DNA of 64,000 bases, taken from NCBI GenBank assembly GCA_020636575.1, contig JACJXP010000002.1:554976-618975 (forward strand), written 5' to 3'. Below are positions 34,277 through 42,288 of this stretch, in pieces. This DNA comes from Chitinophagales bacterium. GTDB taxonomy: Bacteria; Bacteroidota; Bacteroidia; Chitinophagales; Chitinophagaceae. The translations under genes were made by a program, and so were the position numbers. The notes beneath the pieces are model-generated. The model was not told where the DNA came from and ran no database searches. It saw only the letters and a program-made list of their open reading frames with translations. Position 1 is the first letter of the stretch; each line of letters begins with the position of its first letter.

Positions 34277-34326
34277 CGACCCTCCCGCCAAGGGCGGGAT
34301 GCGCTACCGGGCTGCGCTACGTCCCG
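34277..34326 (-). pseudogene. tRNA-Pro-like 5' half (truncated)
   Basis: Fifty bases with acceptor 5' strand CGGGACG, D arm GCGC-AGCCCGGTA-GCGC, an anticodon-arm-sized TCCCGCCCTTGGCGGGA, and GGGTCG, after which tRNA homology ends and the GIY-YIG gene begins. The last 28 bases are identical to the 5' part of the tRNA portion of every array unit. Joined to a unit it would complete a 74-nt cloverleaf, but positions 33-36 would be C-CUU instead of U33 plus a Pro anticodon, so it is unlikely to decode proline. Confidence 0.8.
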
Positions 34327-34420
34327 AAAACCGGTGCCAATTTTTAATAATCGGGGAGGCAAAGTTAGCCCCTTTTTGCCATTTTTCAGTCCAGCAAACA
34401 AGCTTTATCTTCGCACCTTA

Positions 34421-35683
34421 ATGAAACTGCTCATTAAGCAAGCCAGGGTCACTGACCCATCTTCTCCCCACAACGGAAAAACTCTTGATCTTTTAATTGA
34501 AAACGGTGTAATAACCCGGATAAGCAATTCCATTTCGGAAAATGCGGATCATGTTATTGAAAAAAACGGGTTACATGTATCACCCGGATGGGCAGATGTG
34601 TTTGCCAACTTTGCCGATCCCGGTTATGAATACAAGGAAACATTTGACACAGGTACCCAGGCCGCCGCAGCCGGTGGATATACTGATGTAATGGTTATAC
34701 CCAACACCAATCCTGTTGTACAAAACAAAGCTGCTGTAGAATATATTATACAAAGAAGCAAATTGCTTCCTGTTACTGTTCACCCGATCGGTTCTATTAC
34801 CAAGAATGCAGAAGGAAAAGAGTTGGCAGAAATGTATGATATGAAAGCCAGCGGAGCTGTGGCTTTTAGTGATGGCCTCAACTGTATTCAATCAGCCGGA
34901 CTATTGGTAAAAGCTTTACAATACCTCAAAGCCGTTGATGGTGTGTTGATCCAACTACCTGATGATAAAAGCATCAATCCATTTGGGTTGATCAATGAAG
35001 GTATTGTTTCCACCCAACTGGGGCTACCCGGGAAACCGGCTATGGCTGAGGAATTGATCGTATCCCGGGATATCCGTTTGGCCGATTATACAGAATCAAA
35101 ATTGCATTTTACCGGCATCAGCACAGCCACATCGCTGGCTTATATACGGAGTGCTAAAGAGAAAGGCTCCGGTATCAGTTGCTCCGTCACACCATATCAT
35201 TTATTCTTCACTGATAATGATCTGAAGAATTATGATACGAACCTTAAAGTGAATCCACCGGTAAGAACCGGGGCGGATAAAGAAAGCCTGCAGCAGGGCA
35301 TTGCAGATGGTACTATCGACTGTATTGCCACCCATCACCTCCCTCATGAATTTGACAGCAAGATCATTGAATTTGAATATGCGAAATTTGGCATGACAGG
35401 ATTGGAAACCAGCTATGCTGTTCTGAATACTATTATGCCGGGTATTAGCCAGGAACAATGGATAACCCTGCTTTCTGTGAATCCCAGGAAGATCTTTGGA
35501 CTCAAAAGCGCATCAGTACAGGAAGGTAATAAAGCAGTGCTTACCCTTTTTGACCCCACTGAAAAGTGGCTGGTGGATGAAAAGAATTTCCGTTCCAAAT
35601 CAAAGAATTCTCCATTTACAGGCATGGAATTGACCGGCAAGGTAACCGGTATTGTAAATGGTGATAAAGTTTTCCTGAATTAA
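34421..35683 (+). CDS. pyrC: dihydroorotase-like amidohydrolase lacking the HxH metal motif
   Basis: A protein of about 420 residues with the dihydroorotase/amidohydrolase fold: an N-terminal beta-sandwich (LLIENGVITRISNSI), ETFDTGTQAAAAGGYTDVMVIPNTNPVVQNKAAVEY, GAVAFSDGL and FGMTGLETSYAVLN. The canonical D-x-H-x-H becomes DVFANF, and IATDHAPH becomes IATHHLPH, so two metal-binding histidines and the catalytic Asp are missing. Bacteroidota dihydroorotases annotated as PyrC commonly show such changes. The ATG at 34421 follows a promoter-like TATCTTCG (34406-34413) by a short leader; the longer ORF would run back into the tRNA region. Catalytic activity is uncertain. Confidence 0.85.
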   Translation: MKLLIKQARVTDPSSPHNGKTLDLLIENGVITRISNSISENADHVIEKNGLHVSPGWADVFANFADPGYEYKETFDTGTQAAAAGGYTDVMVIPNTNPVVQNKAAVEYIIQRSKLLPVTVHPIGSITKNAEGKELAEMYDMKASGAVAFSDGLNCIQSAGLLVKALQYLKAVDGVLIQLPDDKSINPFGLINEGIVSTQLGLPGKPAMAEELIVSRDIRLADYTESKLHFTGISTATSLAYIRSAKEKGSGISCSVTPYHLFFTDNDLKNYDTNLKVNPPVRTGADKESLQQGIADGTIDCIATHHLPHEFDSKIIEFEYAKFGMTGLETSYAVLNTIMPGISQEQWITLLSVNPRKIFGLKSASVQEGNKAVLTLFDPTEKWLVDEKNFRSKSKNSPFTGMELTGKVTGIVNGDKVFLN

Positions 35684-35692
35684 AAAAGCCTG

Positions 35693-36178
35693 ATGCAACT
35701 ACAACTGAAACCGGCTGTTAAAGGTTTGATCACTGCATTACTGATGATAGTAGCGGCATTGATCATAGACCAAACAGGAAATACCAATCCGAGATTTCAG
35801 TATTTCGTTTATCTTATTTATGGCACAGGTATATTCTGGACCTTATATGCAAAGAGCCGCCAGGAAGATACGATCGGATCTTTCAAAGAATATTTTAGTA
35901 CAGGCTTTCGTTGCTTTATTATTATTACATTACTCATGGTAGTGTTCACCATCATCTTTTTGAAAATGCATCCTGAATTCCTGGAACAAGAAGCCATTGC
36001 CACAAAAGAATACTATATACAAAAAGGCGGTAAAACACCTGCAGAAATGGAAGAATTGGCGAATATGGCAAAAAAACGCTATCCTGTACTGGTGATTTCC
36101 CTTTCAATTTTCAGATATTTGTTGATTGGTACTGGTTTTACAGTATTCTTTTCATTACTGTTTACCCGTAGAAAATAA
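35693..36178 (+). CDS. DUF4199 membrane protein
   Basis: A 161-residue protein with four predicted transmembrane helices and the DUF4199 layout: FQYFVYLIYGTGIFWTLYA, the polar GSFKEYFSTGFRCFIIITLLMVVFTIIF, a cytoplasmic or periplasmic segment with KTPAEMEELANMAKKRYP, and a last helix with GTGFTVFFSLLFTRRK. The function is unknown. In Bacteroidota it often precedes the family 2 glycosyltransferase, as here, with a 2-base gap. Confidence 0.85.
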   Translation: MQLQLKPAVKGLITALLMIVAALIIDQTGNTNPRFQYFVYLIYGTGIFWTLYAKSRQEDTIGSFKEYFSTGFRCFIIITLLMVVFTIIFLKMHPEFLEQEAIATKEYYIQKGGKTPAEMEELANMAKKRYPVLVISLSIFRYLLIGTGFTVFFSLLFTRRK

Positions 36179-36180
36179 AA

Positions 36181-37122
36181 ATGGACCTTTCTGTTGTAAT
36201 ACCATTGATCGATGAAGCCGAATCGCTGCCGGAATTAACGGCATGGATCGAGAAAGTAATGACTGAAAACAATTTCAGTTATGAGATCATTTTTGTAGAT
36301 GATGGCAGCAGCGATAATTCATGGGAAGTGATCGAAAGTTTGCGGGCAAAGAACTCATCAATTAAAGCCATTAAGTTTCAGCGTAACTACGGTAAGTCAG
36401 CCGGCTTGAATGAAGCATTCCGTGCAGCAACAGGTGACGTTGTGATCACTATGGATGCCGACCTTCAGGACAGTCCTGATGAGATCCCTGAGCTAAGAAG
36501 AATGATCATAGAAGAAGGTTATGACCTGGTGAGCGGCTGGAAGAAAAAAAGATATGATAACCGGCTGACCAAAAACATTCCTTCCAAGTTCTTTAATGCC
36601 ATAACCCGTATGGTATCAAAAATTAAATTGCATGATTTTAACTGTGGCCTAAAAGCTTATAAGAACAAAGTTGTAAAAGGAATAGAAGTATATGGTGAAA
36701 TGCACCGCTATATTCCTGTGCTGGCCAAATGGGCAGGATTTAAAAAGATAGGTGAAAAAGTAGTGGAACACAGGGCCCGGAAATACGGCAGCTCTAAATT
36801 TGGATGGAGAAGATTTGTGAATGGCTTTTTGGATATCTTATCTATTACGTTTGTAAGCAAGTTTGCCAAAAGGCCTATGCATTTTTTTGGTTTATGGGGA
36901 AGCATCTTTTTTGTAGTAGGTCTTGGCATATCTATATACCTGATCGTTTCAAAATTCATAGACAGCAGTTTTGCATTGACCAACCGGCCGGGCTTTTACC
37001 TGGCACTCACCTCTATTATTATTGGTATGCAATTATTCCTGGCTGGCTTTATTGGTGAACTCGTTTCCCGAAACTCTTCCACCCGGAACTCTTACCTTGT
37101 TGAAACCAAACTGGGATTATAA
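36181..37122 (+). CDS. family 2 glycosyltransferase with two C-terminal membrane helices
   Basis: A 313-residue GT2 enzyme: MDLSVVIPLIDEAESLPEL, IIFVDDGSSDNSWEVI, the metal-binding DADLQDSPDEIPEL, and YGSSKFGWRRFVNGFLDI. Two hydrophobic segments (about 240-265 and 275-300) anchor it, as in polyprenyl-phosphate sugar transferases of the DPM1/ArnC group. It probably transfers a sugar to a lipid carrier. Its TAA overlaps the ATG of the next glycosyltransferase by one base. Confidence 0.9.
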   Translation: MDLSVVIPLIDEAESLPELTAWIEKVMTENNFSYEIIFVDDGSSDNSWEVIESLRAKNSSIKAIKFQRNYGKSAGLNEAFRAATGDVVITMDADLQDSPDEIPELRRMIIEEGYDLVSGWKKKRYDNRLTKNIPSKFFNAITRMVSKIKLHDFNCGLKAYKNKVVKGIEVYGEMHRYIPVLAKWAGFKKIGEKVVEHRARKYGSSKFGWRRFVNGFLDILSITFVSKFAKRPMHFFGLWGSIFFVVGLGISIYLIVSKFIDSSFALTNRPGFYLALTSIIIGMQLFLAGFIGELVSRNSSTRNSYLVETKLGL

Positions 37123-38267
37123 TGGCGAATGTGGTGATCATAGGGCCTGCTCATCCATTGCGGGGTGGCTTAGCTACATTCAACCAGCGGTTAGCAAAAC
37201 AGTTCATTGATGAAGGACATAAATGTTCTATCTATTCTTTTTCATTACAATACCCTTCCTTTCTTTTTCCCGGCAAAACACAATATACTGATGAGCCGGC
37301 ACCTGATAACATAACTATTTATTCTGTCATCAATTCTATCAATCCATTCAACTGGATGAAGATCGGGAACCGGTTAAAGAAAGAAAGGCCGGACATCATC
37401 GTTGTTCGTTTTTGGCTGCCTTTTATGGGACCAGCATTAGGAACTATCCTTAGAAAAGTAAGAAAGAATAAACACACGAAGATCATTTGCATAGCAGACA
37501 ATGTGATCCCGCATGAAAAAAGGCCAGGCGATAAACCTTTCACCAGGTACTTTTTAAAGAGCTGCGATGCATTTATTACTATGAGTGAAAAAGTGATGAG
37601 TGACCTAAGACAGTTTGAAAAAAACCTGCCTGACGGCAGGCAAGCAAAACCAGCTTTACAGGTAGCACACCCGTTGTATGATAATTTCGGAGATATTATT
37701 TCCAAAGCGGAAGCAAGAAGACACTTAGAGTTACCCGAAGGTGAAAAGATCATCCTTTTCTTTGGTTTTATCCGAAAATATAAGGGCTTGGATATTTTAC
37801 TCGAAGCCATGAAGCAACTGGATGGTATCCGTTTATTAGTGGCTGGCGAATTCTATGAGGATGAAAAACCTTATCATGAACTGATCGAAAAAGCAGGAAT
37901 TGCAGATAAACTCATTCTGCGTACTGATTTCATTCCCGATAGTGAAGTAAAATATTATCTCTGTGCTGCAGACGCCGTGATACAACCTTACCGCAATGCC
38001 ACACAAAGCGGGGTTACCCCCCTTGCCTATCATTTTGAGAAACCAATGGTGGTAACTAATGTTGGTGGCTTGCCCAAACTGGTACCACATGAAAAAGTAG
38101 GCCTGGTTACTGAACCGGATGCAAATTCAATAGCTGAAACCATTCAGCGCTTTTATCAATTAGGTGAAAATTATTTTATTCCTCATCTTCGCAACGAGAA
38201 AGAAAAATACAGCTGGAGCAATATGGTTAGCTCCATTTCTCAGTTAGCCGATGATATACAGAAGTAA
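37122..38267 (+). CDS. GT-B glycosyltransferase (family 4/1) with in-frame palindrome insertion
   Basis: A 381-residue GT-B enzyme. The N-terminal domain has ANVVIIGPAHPLRGGLATFNQRLAKQF. The C-terminal nucleotide-sugar domain has IILFFGFIRKYKGLDILLEAM, DAVIQPYRNATQSGVTPLAYHFEKPMVVTNVGGLPKLV. Around residues 168-174 the peptide NLPDGRQ is encoded by a GC palindrome (37625-37640) that fits none of the neighbouring codon use and looks like an in-frame repeat insertion in a surface loop. It overlaps the heptose kinase start by 17 bases. Confidence 0.88.
   Translation: MANVVIIGPAHPLRGGLATFNQRLAKQFIDEGHKCSIYSFSLQYPSFLFPGKTQYTDEPAPDNITIYSVINSINPFNWMKIGNRLKKERPDIIVVRFWLPFMGPALGTILRKVRKNKHTKIICIADNVIPHEKRPGDKPFTRYFLKSCDAFITMSEKVMSDLRQFEKNLPDGRQAKPALQVAHPLYDNFGDIISKAEARRHLELPEGEKIILFFGFIRKYKGLDILLEAMKQLDGIRLLVAGEFYEDEKPYHELIEKAGIADKLILRTDFIPDSEVKYYLCAADAVIQPYRNATQSGVTPLAYHFEKPMVVTNVGGLPKLVPHEKVGLVTEPDANSIAETIQRFYQLGENYFIPHLRNEKEKYSWSNMVSSISQLADDIQK
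37625..37640. repeat. in-frame GC palindrome inside a glycosyltransferase gene
   Basis: CCTGCC-TGAC-GGCAGG, related to the perfect palindrome at 33033-33052, adds codons for Leu-Pro-Asp-Gly-Arg-Gln without breaking the reading frame. Confidence 0.7.
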
Positions 38268-39276
38268 AGCTCCTTTACGCATAGGATTGGCCGGTGGCGG
38301 CACAGATGTAAGCCCCTACAGTGATCTTTATGGCGGTGCAGTATTGAATGCGACTGTTTCCCTTTATGCTCATGCGACTATAGAGTTATTAGAAGAAAAC
38401 AAGGTTATAGTACAGGCCATTGACAGGAACGAAGAAGAAGTTTTTGAAAATACTAATGAATTGCCCCTGAATGGCAAACTGGATCTGTTAAAAGGTGTTT
38501 ACAACTGCATACAAAGAGATCATGGACTGAAAGAATTCAAAGGCATGCGGCTTTCAACATATGTAGATGCACCGGCCGGTTCCGGTTTGGGTACTTCCTC
38601 TACATTGGTTGTGGCTATTCTCGGCGCCTTTGCTGAAATGCTGCGCTTGCCATTGGGAGAATATGACATGGCGCATTATGCTTATGAAATTGAAAGAAAT
38701 TACCTGAAGTTATCCGGCGGCAAGCAAGATCAATATGCCGCCACATTTGGCGGAGTAAATTTCATGGAATTCTATGAAGGTGATAAAGTGATAGTTAATC
38801 CATTGCGGGTAAAACAGGAATACCTGTTTGAGCTGGAAAACAATCTTGTACTTTATTATACTGATACCAGCCGTGAATCAGCTGAGATTATAAAAAAACA
38901 AAGCAAGAACGTAACTGATAAAAAAGAAGATTCGATCGGTGCCATGCATTTACTAAAACAACAGGCACAACGAATGAAAGAGGCTTTACTAAAAGGTAAA
39001 CTACATGAGATAGGCGAGATCCTTGATTTTGGTTTTGAACAGAAAAAACAAATGGCCGAAGGCATCAGCAATCCATTAATGGAAGAAATTTACCAGGCGG
39101 CCAAATCAGCCGGAGCCACAGGCGGTAAAATATCCGGGGCAGGCGGCGGTGGCTTTATGATCTTTTATTGTCCCGGCAATACAAAATTCAATGTTATAAA
39201 AAGCCTGGCCAGTTTTGGTGGCAGGCATCGAAATTACCAGTTTGTGGAGCATGGATTAAAAACATGGACCATTTGA
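38251..39276 (+). CDS. hddA: D-glycero-alpha-D-manno-heptose 7-phosphate kinase
   Basis: A 341-residue GHMP kinase: SKAPLRIGLAGGGTDVSPYSDLYGGAVLNATVSLYA at the N-terminus, the ATP loop DAPAGSGLGTSSTLVVAILGAF, and the C-terminal ATGGKISGAGGGGFMIFYC. The GGGTDV motif and ADP-heptose-type context fit HddA, which phosphorylates heptose 7-phosphate at C1. GmhA and the HddC-GmhB fusion follow directly, completing the GDP-heptose pathway. The ATG lies inside the last codons of the upstream glycosyltransferase. Confidence 0.9.
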   Translation: MIYRSKAPLRIGLAGGGTDVSPYSDLYGGAVLNATVSLYAHATIELLEENKVIVQAIDRNEEEVFENTNELPLNGKLDLLKGVYNCIQRDHGLKEFKGMRLSTYVDAPAGSGLGTSSTLVVAILGAFAEMLRLPLGEYDMAHYAYEIERNYLKLSGGKQDQYAATFGGVNFMEFYEGDKVIVNPLRVKQEYLFELENNLVLYYTDTSRESAEIIKKQSKNVTDKKEDSIGAMHLLKQQAQRMKEALLKGKLHEIGEILDFGFEQKKQMAEGISNPLMEEIYQAAKSAGATGGKISGAGGGGFMIFYCPGNTKFNVIKSLASFGGRHRNYQFVEHGLKTWTI

Positions 39277-39309
39277 TCCGGCTGAACTCATTAATTTCAA
39301 TAAGAAGAT

Positions 39310-39882
39310 ATGGATAAGATCAAAAATATATTAGAAGCATCCATTACTACCAAGCAAAAAGCATTGGCTGATGAAAAGCTGATCGATACGATCCAGGAAG
39401 TGACTGATATGATCACAACTGCTTTTCAAAAAGGTAAAAGAGTGTATTTCTGCGGAAATGGCGGCAGCGCTGCAGACGCCCAGCACCTGGCTGCCGAACT
39501 ATCCGGCCGTTTTTATAAAGACAGGAAAGCATTACCGGCAGAAGCATTGCATTGTAATACGTCTTATTTAACAGCGGTAGCTAATGACTATGGTTATGAT
39601 GCTGCATTTGCCCGTTTGGTAGAAGGTATTACCGAACCCGGGGATGTGCTGATCGGGTTTTCTACTTCCGGCAATTCACCAAATATTTTGAGTGCATTTG
39701 AAATGGCTAAGAAAAGAGAAGTGATCACCGTTGGATTTACAGGAGAGAGCGGTGGAAAATTAAAATCATATTCAGATTACCTGATCAATATCCCTTCTGT
39801 TGATACACCACGGATACAGGAGTGCCATATCACAATCGGTCACATCATCTGCCAGTTGGTAGAAGAAAAATATTTTGCTTAA
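39310..39882 (+). CDS. gmhA: sedoheptulose 7-phosphate isomerase
   Basis: A 190-residue SIS-domain isomerase with RVYFCGNGGSAADAQHLAAELSGRF, ALHCNTSYLTAVANDYGYDAAFARLVEG and DVLIGFSTSGNSPNILSAFEMA. These match GmhA, which converts sedoheptulose 7-phosphate into D-glycero-D-manno-heptose 7-phosphate, the first step of heptose synthesis. The C-terminal PRIQECHITIGHIICQLVEEKYF contains the Glu and His of the active site. It sits between hddA and the fusion gene. Confidence 0.93.
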   Translation: MDKIKNILEASITTKQKALADEKLIDTIQEVTDMITTAFQKGKRVYFCGNGGSAADAQHLAAELSGRFYKDRKALPAEALHCNTSYLTAVANDYGYDAAFARLVEGITEPGDVLIGFSTSGNSPNILSAFEMAKKREVITVGFTGESGGKLKSYSDYLINIPSVDTPRIQECHITIGHIICQLVEEKYFA

Positions 39883-39894
39883 TAAATATCTGCA

Positions 39895-41139
39895 TTGATC
39901 AAAGAAGCGATCATATTAGCCGGCGGATTAGGCACCCGGCTTCGTAATACGGTTCCCAACCTGCCGAAATGTATGGCCCCCGTGGCGGGGAGGCCTTTTT
40001 TATTTTATGTGATCCGGCATCTGCGGATGCAGGGAATTGAGAAGATCATTTTCTCTCTGGGTTACCGTCATGAAGCTATTCTTGAATACCTGGAGCAGTT
40101 TTTCCCAACCATGAATTACGATTATGTAGTAGAAGATGAACCACTGGGAACAGGTGGCGCAATTCGGCTTGCCTGTAAAAAAGCAGAAAGCGAAAATATA
40201 GTGATCGTTAATGGCGATACATTATTTGATACAGATATTCAGAAAGCTTCAACATTTCATACCAGCAATAAAAACGAGTGTACATTATTATTGAAGCCGA
40301 TGCAAAATTTCGACCGTTACGGTGTTGTTGAGATAGATAATCTTGGCCGGGTAAAGCAATTCAGCGAAAAAAAACATTACGACAGCGGACTTATCAACGG
40401 AGGTGTTTATATTCTAAATGTACAGGGATTCCTTGCTTTAACTTTTCCTGAAAAATTCTCGTTTGAGAAAGATTACCTGGAAAAATATTACGATTCTCAT
40501 TTGATCTGCGGGCAGGTTCAGGATGAATATTTTATTGATATTGGCATACCGGAAGATTATAGAAGAGCAAATGAAGATATGAGTACTACAATACCCGATC
40601 TGCAAAAAATCGATAAAAGCTGGACCTTATTTATTGACAGGGATGGTGTGATAAATTATGAAAAAAAAGAAGATTATATCCTGAATGCCGGTGAGTTCAG
40701 GTTCTATGAAGGAGTTGAAGAGGCCTTTAAGATTCTTGCCGAAAAATTCGGCAAGCTGATCATTGTTACCAACCAGCGGGGTATCGGCAAAGGATTGATG
40801 ACAGAAGCCGACCTCAAAGAAATTCATTCCCGCATGTTACAGGCTATTCAAAATGTCGGCGGCAGCATTGATCATATTTATCACTGTACCAGTACGGACA
40901 ATAAACACCCGGAACGAAAACCAAACCCGGGAATGGCAGTGTTGTCCAAAAAGGATCACCCGGAAATCAATTTTTCCAGATCCCTTATCATCGGCAATAA
41001 GCTATCAGATATGCAGTTTGGAAGAAATGCAGGGATGTTTACTGTTTTTGCAGCCACTACAAACCCGGATACTGCTTTCCCCCACCCTGATATTGACTTC
41101 CGTTTTAGCTCACTACCAGATTTTGCAAAAGCTTTATAA
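39895..41139 (+). CDS. fusion of heptose 1-phosphate guanylyltransferase and heptose bisphosphate phosphatase
   Basis: A 414-residue two-domain protein. Residues 1-235 are a nucleotidyltransferase (EAIILAGGLGTRLRNTVPNLPKCMAPVAGRPFL, VNGDTLFDTD, INGGVYILN) of the HddC type. Residues 240-414 are a HAD-IIIA phosphatase of the GmhB type (TLFIDRDGVINYEKKEDYILN with the nucleophile Asp, LIIVTNQRGIGKG, CHCT-like zinc-binding YHCTSTDNKHPERKPNPGM). Together they would dephosphorylate heptose 1,7-bisphosphate and make GDP-heptose. The start is TTG at 39895; no in-frame ATG precedes the conserved motif. Confidence 0.9.
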   Translation: MIKEAIILAGGLGTRLRNTVPNLPKCMAPVAGRPFLFYVIRHLRMQGIEKIIFSLGYRHEAILEYLEQFFPTMNYDYVVEDEPLGTGGAIRLACKKAESENIVIVNGDTLFDTDIQKASTFHTSNKNECTLLLKPMQNFDRYGVVEIDNLGRVKQFSEKKHYDSGLINGGVYILNVQGFLALTFPEKFSFEKDYLEKYYDSHLICGQVQDEYFIDIGIPEDYRRANEDMSTTIPDLQKIDKSWTLFIDRDGVINYEKKEDYILNAGEFRFYEGVEEAFKILAEKFGKLIIVTNQRGIGKGLMTEADLKEIHSRMLQAIQNVGGSIDHIYHCTSTDNKHPERKPNPGMAVLSKKDHPEINFSRSLIIGNKLSDMQFGRNAGMFTVFAATTNPDTAFPHPDIDFRFSSLPDFAKAL

Positions 41140-41243
41140 CTTTTGAGATAATTTATTCCTGTTTCTTTCGTTACAGCACCCGGGCAGAACAATGCAACCC
41201 GGTTATTATTTAATGCATCTGTTTTAAGCTGTAAATTTGTTCG

Positions 41244-42251
41244 ATGATCCTGAAAAATTATAAAAGGCCTTTCTTCTTCCTGTTGTTGCTGTCAGCAACT
41301 TTTCTCAGCATATCAGTATCGGCACAGAAAATATCGCCAGCTGATCTCAAGAAACTGGCGGCTAAAGAGGACACACTCAAACTTTACTCATTATACCTGA
41401 ATACAGACAGCCTTACAGAGGATAGAATGGTATCTGACAGCATTTTTACAAAAACACTGGTAAGGGCATTACAAATAAAAAATTCATTCTATTACCCTTT
41501 TGATTCATTACTGGGCATATCCAAATTATATGCACCTGATTCAACTTTCAGAATAATTACCTGGGTGATCTCCTATAATGATTATTATTACAGACAAAGA
41601 GGAGCTATTCAGTTTCCCACAAGCAATGGTTCATTAAAGCTCCTGCCCCTTCGGGACTTTTCAGAATTTACCACCAAACCAAATGACTCAACCAGGACAA
41701 GGATGAACTGGATCGGTGCCATGTATTATAACATTATTAAAACACAGTACAACAATAAAAATTATTACACCCTTTTTGGGTTTGATAATTACAGTGCCAT
41801 GAGCAGTATGAAGTGGATAGAAGTACTGACATTCGACGCAAAGAAAGAACCTGTATTCGGGGGGCCTTTCTTTACTTATGAAAATGACAGTATTCCCAAA
41901 CCTGCCCAGCATCGCTTCAATATTGAATTTAAAAAGGGGGCAAGGGTACTTGTTGATTATATTCCTGACCTGGATATGATACTGGTAGATCACCTCATAT
42001 CAGAAAACAATGACCCCGAACATCAATGGACCTATGTCCCCGATGGTGACCAGGAAGGTTTTAAATGGGAAAATGGCAAGTGGGTACATGTTGATAAGGT
42101 CTTTACTTTTAAATTAAAAGACGGTGAAGCTCCGATCGGCGACCCTTTGCTTGATCCGAAAGGGAACAGGAACGAAAAAAAGCTCCAGGAAAAAACGGAC
42201 CAGAATAAAAAGAAAGAAAACAATCCGCCCGATCAGATGAACATGGAGTAA
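41244..42251 (+). CDS. exported hypothetical protein
   Basis: A 335-residue protein with a signal peptide (RPFFFLLLLSATFLSISVSAQ) and no membrane segment afterward. The body is rich in aromatic residues and beta-prone (ITWVISYNDYYYRQRGAIQFP; NYYTLFGFDNYSAMSSMKWIEVLTFD), and the C-terminal 30 residues are a charged Lys/Glu/Asn tail. Orthologues are common beside envelope genes in Chitinophagaceae. Function unknown. A TAAATTTG box at 41232-41239 lies only 4 bases before the ATG, so the leader would be very short or the start lies further in. Confidence 0.75.
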   Translation: MILKNYKRPFFFLLLLSATFLSISVSAQKISPADLKKLAAKEDTLKLYSLYLNTDSLTEDRMVSDSIFTKTLVRALQIKNSFYYPFDSLLGISKLYAPDSTFRIITWVISYNDYYYRQRGAIQFPTSNGSLKLLPLRDFSEFTTKPNDSTRTRMNWIGAMYYNIIKTQYNNKNYYTLFGFDNYSAMSSMKWIEVLTFDAKKEPVFGGPFFTYENDSIPKPAQHRFNIEFKKGARVLVDYIPDLDMILVDHLISENNDPEHQWTYVPDGDQEGFKWENGKWVHVDKVFTFKLKDGEAPIGDPLLDPKGNRNEKKLQEKTDQNKKKENNPPDQMNME

Positions 42252-42288
42252 GCATGTCTTTCCCGCTGCATTGTATATCTTTACGCAG

